Assembly: GCA_012271015.1 (NCBI GenBank)
Contig: JAAXHD010000305.1
Location: 9,398 to 47,879, forward strand
Reading direction: 5' to 3'
Source: Candidatus Poribacteria bacterium
GTDB lineage: Bacteria > Poribacteria > WGA-4E > WGA-3G
Length of the DNA: 38,482 bases
The position numbers and the translations under genes are program-made. The notes beneath the pieces are model-generated. The model saw nothing but the letters and a program-made list of their open reading frames with translations, was not told the DNA's origin and searched no databases. This document shows positions 32,689-38,482 of this stretch, in pieces; the first letter of the stretch is position 1, and each line of letters begins with the position of its first letter.

Positions 32689-34354
32689 CAAGATAGGCAT
32701 CTTAATTCTCACCCTAATCGCACTTGTCGCACAAGGTCCCTTTATATCCTTTACTCGTGCAAACGCTAACATTCAATTCGTTGATGTAACGCAGGAAGCG
32801 GGTATCCACTGGAAGCACGTCGACGGACGGAGTGGACAGAAGTATTTCATGGAGACGCTCGGTTCCGGGGCCGCCTTTTTTGACTATGATGCGGACGGCG
32901 ATCCCGATCTGTATTTTGTTAACGGTGCGCCCCTCCCCGGCTACGTCTCACAAGCAATTCCAACCAATTGTCTCTACCGAAATAATGGGGATGGTACGTT
33001 CACGGATGTCACTGAAAAAGCAGGTGTCGGGGATACCGGCTATGGACACGGATGCGCCGTGGGTGACTACAATAACGACGGTAAATTGGACCTTTACGTC
33101 ACAAACTACGGGGTCAATCGGCTCTACCGCAATAATGGCGATGGCACGTTTACAGAGGTTGCGGAATCCGCGGGTGTGCCGGAGCCTCGTTGGAGCACGA
33201 GTTGCGCCTTCGCTGACTACGATCAAGACGGCAACCTCGACCTCTACGTTGTCAACTACATTGTCTTTGACATCGATGAAAATCCGTGGTGCGGATTCAA
33301 GGAAAAAGGGATTCGCGCCTACTGCGAACCCGATAATTTCATCGCCCAATCCGACACACTTTATCGCAACAACGGTGACGGCACATTCACCGACGTTACA
33401 AAAACAGCAGGTATCTACAACACCACCGGCAAAGGTTTAGGCGTTGTTTGGGGCGACTATAACAACGACGGCACCCCTGACATCTATGTTGCTAACGATT
33501 CCACAGAAAACCTCTTTTATCACAATAACGGTGACGGCACTTTTGAAGAGGTCGGTTTTAGGGTCGGCATCGCACTCAGCGAAGATGGCGTCGCAGAGAA
33601 CGGTATGGGCACAGCCTTCGGGGATTGGAACAACGACGGCTGGCTCGACCTCACCGTTACCAACTATGCCCAACAGACGAACACGCTCTACCATAACGAT
33701 GCAGACGGCTTCTTCACAGATACGACAGCCACGACAAAGACAGCACAGATCACCTATCCCTATCTCGGTTGGGCAACCGCTTTTATCGACTACGACAACG
33801 ATGGATACCAAGACCTCTTCGTTGCCAACGGGCATCTGCATGAGAACCTCGCCGAACTCGGACAGGAAGGCACGTATGGGCAACGCAACCTGCTCTTCCG
33901 AAACAACGCGAACAACACATTTACCGAAGTCTCTGAAACCCTTGGGGTTGGTATGAAATTAACAGATGTCAGCCGTGGAGCTACCTTTGCAGACTATGAT
34001 TCAGATGGCGACATCGATATCGTGGTAACCAATTCCAACACTGCGCCACGTCTTTTACGCAACGATGGCGGTAACCGAAAAAATTGGCTACAGATCCGAT
34101 TGACAGCGACACACGGTTCCACGGATGCGATTGGGGCGCGCGTCAAGATCACAACGGGAAAACTCACACAGACGCGTGAGGTACGGAGTGGGGACGGCTA
34201 CCTTTCACAACAAGATCTCACACTCCATTTCGGAATCGGGGATTACGAACAGGTGGATAGTATTGAAGTGCGGTGGCAGAGCGGGACAAAGCAGTTGATC
34301 GGAAGTGTCTCCGTAAATCAGGTGCTATTTCTTGAGGAAAACGGGAATGAATAA
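32672..34354 (+). CDS. Secreted FG-GAP/VCBS repeat protein with C-terminal ASPIC/UnbV domain
   Basis: The 560-residue protein has an N-terminal signal ([20 protein letters not shown]). A beta-propeller of FG-GAP/VCBS repeats follows, each with a calcium-type loop such as [46 protein letters not shown] and [15 protein letters not shown], usually preceded by [11 protein letters not shown]. The C-terminal ASPIC/UnbV domain is visible as [18 protein letters not shown] and ..[18 protein letters not shown]. It is extracytoplasmic, and integrin-alpha-like adhesion or matrix binding is the usual suggestion. The start ATG lies inside the TPR gene. Pairing with a TPR protein is common in sponge-associated and planktonic lineages. 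Confidence 0.93.
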   Translation: MKRRNSKIGILILTLIALVAQGPFISFTRANANIQFVDVTQEAGIHWKHVDGRSGQKYFMETLGSGAAFFDYDADGDPDLYFVNGAPLPGYVSQAIPTNCLYRNNGDGTFTDVTEKAGVGDTGYGHGCAVGDYNNDGKLDLYVTNYGVNRLYRNNGDGTFTEVAESAGVPEPRWSTSCAFADYDQDGNLDLYVVNYIVFDIDENPWCGFKEKGIRAYCEPDNFIAQSDTLYRNNGDGTFTDVTKTAGIYNTTGKGLGVVWGDYNNDGTPDIYVANDSTENLFYHNNGDGTFEEVGFRVGIALSEDGVAENGMGTAFGDWNNDGWLDLTVTNYAQQTNTLYHNDADGFFTDTTATTKTAQITYPYLGWATAFIDYDNDGYQDLFVANGHLHENLAELGQEGTYGQRNLLFRNNANNTFTEVSETLGVGMKLTDVSRGATFADYDSDGDIDIVVTNSNTAPRLLRNDGGNRKNWLQIRLTATHGSTDAIGARVKITTGKLTQTREVRSGDGYLSQQDLTLHFGIGDYEQVDSIEVRWQSGTKQLIGSVSVNQVLFLEENGNE

Positions 34355-34769
34355 AGATTCGGGATTAGAAACCCCTCCCATATCGGATGCGGTTGAACGC
34401 CATTATTGGAAAGCGGTCACTTTTCTCGTGGTCCTGATTTTAGTCGGCAGCGGATTTTGGGGTGTAAGACGCTTTGCACCCGCACTGTTTCTTGGAAAAC
34501 CGGATTTAATTGCTGTTCCGGACGAGGAACGTCCACAAAGCCAAACGACAGAGACACTGACACTAAGCAAACCCGAACTTCTGAATATCAACGTCGCCTC
34601 TGCGGAAGAGCTCCAAACCCTTCCGAACATCGGCGTGCAAATGGCACAAAGGATTGTTGACTATCGAACACAGCACGGCAAATTTGCCAGTGTGGACGCG
34701 CTCCAGAACGTCAAAGGTATTGGAGCAAAGACTTTGGAGAAACTAAGACCTTTCGTTGATGCAAAGTAG
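34347..34769 (+). CDS. Membrane-anchored helix-hairpin-helix protein (ComEA-like)
   Basis: The 140-residue protein has one transmembrane helix ([18 protein letters not shown]), a linker, and a C-terminal double helix-hairpin-helix DNA-binding domain: [40 protein letters not shown] and [16 protein letters not shown]. ComEA proteins bind incoming DNA outside the membrane during transformation. No other competence gene is in the window. GAGGA lies 8 nt before the ATG, and the start overlaps the end of the ASPIC gene by 8 nt, so it is the third gene of the operon. Confidence 0.9.
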   Translation: MNKDSGLETPPISDAVERHYWKAVTFLVVLILVGSGFWGVRRFAPALFLGKPDLIAVPDEERPQSQTTETLTLSKPELLNINVASAEELQTLPNIGVQMAQRIVDYRTQHGKFASVDALQNVKGIGAKTLEKLRPFVDAK

Positions 34770-34810
34770 GGCGCGGCACCCGACCCCATAGGGGTCAATT
34801 TAGGGTCTTC

Positions 34811-35053
34811 CGTAGGTTGGGTTGAACGGCACTGAAAAGACAGATGTCAGTGCTCCAAATACCTCTTAAATCCAACATAAGGTTATCTACACTCAAGGAC
34901 GGAGTGAAACCCAACTTCATATCGTCAGAGTCCCCGAAACTGCGAAGATGTTGGGTTTCATTCGGTGGCTGTTTGATGTAAGTTATATGGAGCGGGCTCG
35001 GCTTTTCGGTTACTTTTCAGAGGTTTGGTGGATTTTCTTCAACCCAACCTACG
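34811..35053. mobile_element. MITE-like non-coding element with perfect 16-bp terminal inverted repeats
   Basis: The left end CGTAGGTTGGGTTGAA (34811-34826) and right end TTCAACCCAACCTACG (35038-35053) are exact inverse complements. Inside are a hairpin GCACTGA/TCAGTGC (34829-34853) and a second inverted repeat TGAAACCCAAC (34905-34915) / GTTGGGTTTCA (34950-34960). It has no open frame that looks like a gene and occupies nearly the whole 279-nt gap between 34770 and 35048. A truncated relative is at 18227-18367. No target-site duplication is obvious. The right end overlaps the stop codon of the cyclo-ligase gene. Confidence 0.72.
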
Positions 35054-35648
35054 AGGCCGCTGACGACTGATCGCCGACACCTATCCTACCGGTTTCTGTG
35101 AAAATGTGTTGAACGGGTACGTCCCACGCCTGCGGGAACGTATCTTCTACAAGTTGTATCTGATATGCCAATCCGATCGCGACAGCGTGTGGACACTTCA
35201 TGAGAAATCGGTCATAGAACCCTTTGCCGTATCCGAGACGATACCCATTACGATCGAAAGCGATACCGGGAACTACGATGAGCTGAAGGTGTTCGATTGG
35301 AAAGATTGGGCACGCCTCGCTGGGTTCCAACATACCGTATGGATGGCGGACTAACCCTGTTTTCAGATGCTGAATCCGTCGTGGGACGAGTGCCAACTGT
35401 TCTGTATCCACAACAGGGGCGCAAACCTGCTTGCCTGAATTAAGCAACCCTTCAAGCAAACCGGTGGTTTCAACCTCGCTTCTCATATTCAGGTAGAGCA
35501 TCACGGCATCGAAACCCTCGCGCTGTATCCAGTGCGCGGTGGAATCAGCGATACGCTGGCTGAGTCGTGTCCGCTCTTCCGAGGTGAGTGTTTCGCGACG
35601 GCGGCGTGTTTCAGTGCGGACGCGTTCCCGTTCGATCGCGATCTTCAT
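35049..35648 (-). CDS. 5-formyltetrahydrofolate cyclo-ligase
   Basis: The protein of about 199 residues, usual size, catalyses ATP-dependent conversion of 5-formyl- to 5,10-methenyl-tetrahydrofolate in the cytoplasm. It shows the basic N-terminus (RERVRTETRRRRETL), LYLNMRSEVETTGLL, PGIAFDRNGYRLGYGKGFYDR with the ATP-binding GYGKGFYDR loop, and HAVAIGLAYQIQ. The ATG at 35648 is the family-like start; the open frame further upstream overlaps the next gene. The stop codon TAG lies inside the right terminal repeat of the MITE-like element, so the last residues (about GDQSSAAS) border an insertion. It lies 4 nt after the EutN/CcmL gene. Confidence 0.93.
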   Translation of the reverse strand: MKIAIERERVRTETRRRRETLTSEERTRLSQRIADSTAHWIQREGFDAVMLYLNMRSEVETTGLLEGLLNSGKQVCAPVVDTEQLALVPRRIQHLKTGLVRHPYGMLEPSEACPIFPIEHLQLIVVPGIAFDRNGYRLGYGKGFYDRFLMKCPHAVAIGLAYQIQLVEDTFPQAWDVPVQHIFTETGRIGVGDQSSAAS

Positions 35649-35652
35649 CGTT

Positions 35653-35940
35653 CTACTTCTGATACCGGATCTTTCCAGCCACTTCCACGGTATCAACAAT
35701 CGCCATGATAACAGCGTCGACGGGTTTGTTGCTTGTCGCTTGGGTCTGCCGAGCGGAACTGCCGGTGGCGACGAGGACAATCTCGCCGATACCTGCACCC
35801 ACAGCATCTACAGCCACTGTATATATCCGATCGACCTCTCCGTTGAGATCCACATTTTGGACAACCATCAGTTTGCTTCCGATTAATTTTTCATCTTTCT
35901 GCGTCGCGACGATTGTCCCGGTAACTTTTCCAAGGGTCAT
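35653..35940 (-). CDS. EutN/CcmL-family bacterial microcompartment vertex protein
   Basis: The 95-residue protein has the pentamer-forming pattern MTLGKVTGTIVATQKDEKL, LMVVQNVDLNG and VGAGIGEIVLVATGSSAR typical of EutN/CcmL, which cap the vertices of protein-shelled microcompartments. Normally such genes sit with hexameric BMC-domain shell genes and a core enzyme set. Here no BMC-domain gene is seen, and the partner is a folate enzyme just 4 nt downstream. It may be a detached shell gene of a locus elsewhere, or have another role. Confidence 0.9.
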   Translation of the reverse strand: MTLGKVTGTIVATQKDEKLIGSKLMVVQNVDLNGEVDRIYTVAVDAVGAGIGEIVLVATGSSARQTQATSNKPVDAVIMAIVDTVEVAGKIRYQK

Positions 35941-35973
35941 TGAATAAAAACCTTTCCTATTAGTATAAGAATC

Positions 35974-35988
35974 GCGAGTAAAACTCGC
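35974..35988. repeat. Small palindromic repeat GCGAGT-AAA-ACTCGC
   Basis: A perfect 6-bp stem with a 3-nt loop, followed by TCCTACA, which also ends the 46-bp repeats at 14367 and 16138. It lies in the 167-nt gap upstream of the EutN gene and may be a related small dispersed element. Confidence 0.4.
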
Positions 35989-36107
35989 TCCTACAGGAAG
36001 AACTCTTTTCCTGCATCATCGGATTTGAGAGCGTCCACTTCACGATAGTAATTATACATGGAATCCGCTGAAATTTCAAGCCTCAATCTACATTCCCTCA
36101 GGGGCAT

Positions 36108-36686
36108 TCAGGTTAGCCAGGGAATGTCCTCGTTTTTCAGGTAGGGCGTGAGGTGTGCTTGGAGGTGGAGACGTGCGTTGCGGAGATGTGTTTTAACCGT
36201 GCCTTCGGACTTTGAAAGCCGGTGGGCAATCGCTTTGATGGGGAGGTCATGGTGGTAATAGAGACAAAAGACACGCCGGCGGAGGAGGGGGAGTTCTGCG
36301 ATCGCGGCGCGCAACTGTTGGCGAAGTTCGGCGCGTTCCAGTTCTTGACTCGGACACGGATGCGTGGCGGTGATGCGGTGTTCGGAAATGGCGTGTAGGG
36401 GTTCGGTGTCTCGGTGTTTCTGCTGTCGGAAATAATCTATACAGACGTTTTCAGCGATGCGATACAACCAAGAAGAGAAAGCGGAGTCCCCGCGGAAGTT
36501 TTTGATGGCACGATACGCACGCAGCCACACCTCTTGCACCAAATCTTTGGCAACTTCGATGTCACCAACACGACCGTGGATGTGGGTGTAGAGCCGGGGG
36601 TGGTATTTGGAAACCAGGGGCGAGAACGCTTCGGGATCGCCTTTCTGGGTGCGCGTGATGAGGTGTTTGTCGTCGAGAGTTAACAA
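36108..36686 (-). CDS. ECF-type RNA polymerase sigma factor
   Basis: The 192-residue sigma-70 group 4 factor has region 2 in DLVQEVWLRAYRAIKNF and FSSWLYRIAENVCIDYFRQQ, which recognises the -10 element, and region 4 in LPIKAIAHRLSKSEGTVKTH followed by LRNARLHLQAHL, the -35 helix-turn-helix. No anti-sigma gene with a zinc-binding domain is recognised next to it; the nearest candidates on the same strand are the small Cys-containing frame at 36814 and the membrane-anchored protein at 37078. The signal it responds to is unknown. Confidence 0.93.
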   Translation of the reverse strand: MLTLDDKHLITRTQKGDPEAFSPLVSKYHPRLYTHIHGRVGDIEVAKDLVQEVWLRAYRAIKNFRGDSAFSSWLYRIAENVCIDYFRQQKHRDTEPLHAISEHRITATHPCPSQELERAELRQQLRAAIAELPLLRRRVFCLYYHHDLPIKAIAHRLSKSEGTVKTHLRNARLHLQAHLTPYLKNEDIPWLT

Positions 36687-36813
36687 GGTTCTGTGGGCCT
36701 TTCATTTTATCAGGGGTGTGGAGGGTGAGGGTGCGTTGTGGTTTGCGTCTGTGAAGGTGGGGACCGCCCCGGTGTATCGGGGACATCGAGGCGGAATACT
36801 TTGCTATGGCAAG

Positions 36814-36996
36814 TCACTGGAGAACCCGAGAGGGTGTTTGCTGTGAGATTTCCGCAGGCACCTCGGCTTGTTGGGCAGCACGCCTCCGTTCGCGTGTCTT
36901 CCGAATCTGTTCTTGGAGGCGTGCGATGCGTTCGGCACAACACCTACAGGTTTTCTTCCTGACAGCGGGGGTGGTCTCTATGGATGTCTCCGCCAT
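36814..36996 (-). CDS. Possible small helical protein with CRCC motif
   Basis: This is a 60-residue frame with KKTCRCCAERIARLQEQIRK followed by an Arg-rich helical stretch (TRERRRAAQQAEVPAEISQ). The composition looks protein-like and it lies on the same strand between the membrane protein and the sigma factor, but no ribosome-binding site precedes the ATG. If real it could be a sigma-associated regulator. The rest of the 390-nt interval 36687-37077 holds nothing else I can support. Confidence 0.3.
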   Translation of the reverse strand: MAETSIETTPAVRKKTCRCCAERIARLQEQIRKTRERRRAAQQAEVPAEISQQTPSRVLQ

Positions 36997-37077
36997 GCCA
37001 GGCAAGGGATGCGGGTGGGCTATCCGTGAAAATTAGAAGGTTGGGAGAAATCCGTATCCTCTCAACCTTTCCATTGC

Positions 37078-37728
37078 TTAAGGTCGTTCATCACTCTGTA
37101 AGATGCGTTGGGCTTCGCGTACTTCTGGGGGGATGTGCCTGTAATACTTCGCTGTCCCTTCCAGGCTCACGCCCATCTCTCTCAGTTTTTCTATCAGTTC
37201 TGGAGCGTTGAGTTTCGAAATGGGTGTCTCTCCCTCTGCGGGCATTTGCATAAACCTTTCTATGATTTCCCCTGCTCGCTTGCGTCTTTCCCGTTCGGTT
37301 TCTTGTTCTTCGGGAGTGATTTCCTGTCCCTCATCAGAAGCCTTGTCTGCTGTCTCCTGTGCAACGCGAACATCGTTTTTTGTTCCGTCCGCCGTTGTGT
37401 CACGGGCGACAGCAACCGCATCCGAGTTGTCAATGGGTGCAGTCTGGTGAGTGATAAAGGGCTCTTGCGTGTCAGGGGTGGACCGGGTATGCTCCGTTGT
37501 TCCATCAGTCGCATCGTTCTGCGTTTCGGAGGTGTCAAAGTCCACTTTCTCGAGAGAAACTGCAGTCGGAGTGCTTTCGTTCTTGTTTTCCGATTGATGT
37601 GTTTCTGAGTATTTGGCATTCGTTGACGAGATAACATGCCACGCATAAATCCCCGTCCCGAAAACGACCATCACAAAGAAAAAGATCCCGATCAGAAATT
37701 CGCGGCTTTTGAGAAATTCACGGAACAT
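37078..37728 (-). CDS. Single-pass membrane protein with acidic linker, unknown function
   Basis: The protein of about 216 residues has one N-terminal transmembrane helix (FLIGIFFFVMVVFGTGIYAW), a long low-complexity region rich in Thr, Asp, Glu and Gln (about 30-140) and a charged helical C-terminal part (PEEQETERERRKRAGEIIER; ELIEKLREMGVSLEGTAKYY). The ATG at 37728 is chosen because AGGAGG lies 6 nt upstream. That site overlaps the stop codon of the preceding gene, so translation is coupled. I recognise no family. Confidence 0.72.
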   Translation of the reverse strand: MFREFLKSREFLIGIFFFVMVVFGTGIYAWHVISSTNAKYSETHQSENKNESTPTAVSLEKVDFDTSETQNDATDGTTEHTRSTPDTQEPFITHQTAPIDNSDAVAVARDTTADGTKNDVRVAQETADKASDEGQEITPEEQETERERRKRAGEIIERFMQMPAEGETPISKLNAPELIEKLREMGVSLEGTAKYYRHIPPEVREAQRILQSDERP

Positions 37729-37738
37729 CTGATACCTC

Positions 37739-38065
37739 CTATAAAACAACCATTATTGCGGGGTGGCTTGCGTATATCGGACAAGAGCTGCAGTAGGACT
37801 CAGTGGTATAGAGGTAATAGTATCCTCCAATAATATGATCTTCCCCGTCCGCGTGGGTGAATGTATAGCGTTGGGGTCCTAAATAAACAGATCTCCACGA
37901 ACCGCAATTCGTACAGTACACAAATAAAGTCGTATCAAGCCAGACATCATACGAATGTGAGGGTCCGAATGCCAAAACGTCTTGTTGCAAAAACGGTGCA
38001 ACGGTGAGAAACCCTGTCGCAATTATACAAGCAATCGCTATCATTTGACACAAAGACCTTTTCAT
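37739..38065 (-). CDS. Small secreted protein with paired CxxC motifs
   Basis: The 108-residue protein has a signal peptide (MIAIACIIATGFLTVAP) and a mature part with CTNCG and, about 35 residues later, CSSCP, separated by an aromatic, beta-like stretch (RYTFTHADGEDHIIGGYYYL). Two CxxC pairs suggest a zinc-ribbon-like or disulfide-bonded domain outside the cytoplasm. AGGAGA precedes the ATG with 8-nt spacing. Its stop TAG is part of the ribosome-binding site of the next gene. The family is unknown. Confidence 0.72.
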   Translation of the reverse strand: MKRSLCQMIAIACIIATGFLTVAPFLQQDVLAFGPSHSYDVWLDTTLFVYCTNCGSWRSVYLGPQRYTFTHADGEDHIIGGYYYLYTTESYCSSCPIYASHPAIMVVL

Positions 38066-38158
38066 GAGAGATTTCTCCTATTTTTATCGAGGATTGCGTC
38101 AGGTAGGCAAAAACAAGTTGTTTTGCGTTCCTTGGCAATCCTTTCGGGTTATCGCATG

Positions 38159-38201
38159 CTGGTTTCCTTTTATACCCACATTATGATATAATAGAAACCA
38201 G
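38159..38201. promoter_or_regulatory. 8-bp inverted repeat around an AT-rich promoter-like segment
   Basis: CTGGTTTC (38159-38166) and GAAACCAG (38194-38201) flank a 27-nt segment containing TATAAT (38187-38192) on the plus strand and other AT-rich -10-like boxes. It lies 94 nt upstream of the minus-strand gene starting at 38065. It could be an operator; there is no good -35 box. Confidence 0.25.
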
Positions 38202-38228
38202 TGCTGTCATATCGCTCTAAAACTCACT

Positions 38229-38298
38229 ATGGCAGTGCCACGGCATCGGTGTCACAACCACCGGTGCCGCACCCCTGAAAAACATCGGAGACTGCCAT
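38229..38298. other. Nested stem-loop region, possible structured RNA
   Basis: An outer stem ATGGCAGT (38229-38236) / ACTGCCAT (38291-38298) encloses an inner hairpin GGCATCGGTG (38242-38251) / CACCGGTGCC (38259-38268) with one wobble. There is no coding frame. The 298-nt interval 38066-38363 otherwise holds only the inverted repeat listed at 38159 and AT-rich sequence. Either strand could be transcribed. Confidence 0.35.
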
Positions 38299-38363
38299 CT
38301 CAAAAACTATTTCGTCACATTACATAAAAAACAGACGAAAATAGCCAATAACGTTCTATCCAA

Positions 38364-38482
38364 TCAATCACCTCCTCCACTTACCAAACGATACGTATCA
38401 GGATAATGCTGCTTTAACCACTCCTTGAACGCAACGACCGTCCGATGATACTGGACTTTTGCTGCCCCAGTCTTGATACCCA
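38364..38482 (-). CDS. C-terminal fragment of a protein cut by the window edge
   Basis: On the minus strand the frame is open from the window edge and ends in TGA at 38364-38366. It encodes at least 38 residues, including KTGAAKVQYHRTVVAFKEWL and a tail YRLVSGGGD. The codons look protein-like with a probable amphipathic helix, but too little is visible to identify it. Confidence 0.4.
   Translation of the reverse strand, partial: GIKTGAAKVQYHRTVVAFKEWLKQHYPDTYRLVSGGGD

Noticed and set aside
35049..35807. Longer 252-codon version of the cyclo-ligase gene
   Set aside because: The added N-terminus is the shadow of the EutN/CcmL gene in another frame; the family start is at 35648.
1..38482. CRISPR array, tRNA, rRNA, transposase gene or phage genes
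   Set aside because: None found on reading both strands; repeats present are short and dispersed, not regularly spaced.

Overview
The window looks like a chromosomal segment of an uncultivated bacterium, most plausibly Candidatus Poribacteria or a close relative. That assignment rests on gene-content resemblance only: secreted Kelch proteins, a TPR plus FG-GAP/ASPIC-UnbV pair, a Gfo/Idh/MocA oxidoreductase, a lone EutN/CcmL shell protein, and many small dispersed repeats. No rRNA, tRNA, CRISPR array or complete insertion sequence was recognised.

Bases 1-9751 form a same-strand block with short gaps between most genes and the most unusual content. It holds two copies of a small exported cysteine-rich peptide gene. 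Each copy is followed by a covarying intergenic hairpin and a secreted six-blade Kelch protein. Between the copies lie a metallophosphatase-like/tetraheme cytochrome/thioredoxin-fold fusion and two paralogous glycosyltransferases. Both glycosyltransferases carry an N-terminal PqqD/RRE-like domain and a shared C-terminal helical module. An A24 prepilin-peptidase-like membrane protein ends the block. I read it as a candidate undescribed system for making, modifying and exporting peptides. Two of its genes, the cytochrome fusion and the first glycosyltransferase, are each broken by one missing T in a T-run.

Bases 9843-16134 hold metabolic genes: an ABM-like protein, a HddA-like GHMP kinase that overlaps a convergent FAD/NAD oxidoreductase, a D-aminoacylase-type amidohydrolase, a lipoprotein and a Gfo/Idh/MocA protein. 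Bases 16298-27128 are a tetrapyrrole cluster: a secreted protein coupled to hemB, then hemL, a polyprenyl synthase, a tandem-duplicated precorrin-2-dehydrogenase-like protein, a CcsA/HemX-like protein, hemA, hemC and a cobA-hemD fusion. Together they cover glutamyl-tRNA to uroporphyrinogen III and on to precorrin-2/sirohydrochlorin.

Bases 27308-30795 hold a secreted jelly-roll-like protein and, on the minus strand, an Nramp-like transporter and a malate/lactate dehydrogenase-family gene. Bases 31045-34769 are a TPR, ASPIC/UnbV and helix-hairpin-helix operon behind a near-consensus promoter. A MITE-like element with 16-bp perfect inverted ends (34811-35053) then supplies the stop codon of a 5-formyltetrahydrofolate cyclo-ligase gene, which lies next to the EutN/CcmL gene. 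The last part carries an ECF sigma factor, small membrane or secreted proteins, a structured intergenic region and a truncated gene at the window edge.

Three otherwise unrelated proteins with N-terminal export segments (both Kelch proteins and the jelly-roll-like protein) end in the same short motif, GK[LM]xTxWGxLK. This may be an unrecognised C-terminal targeting or processing signal.
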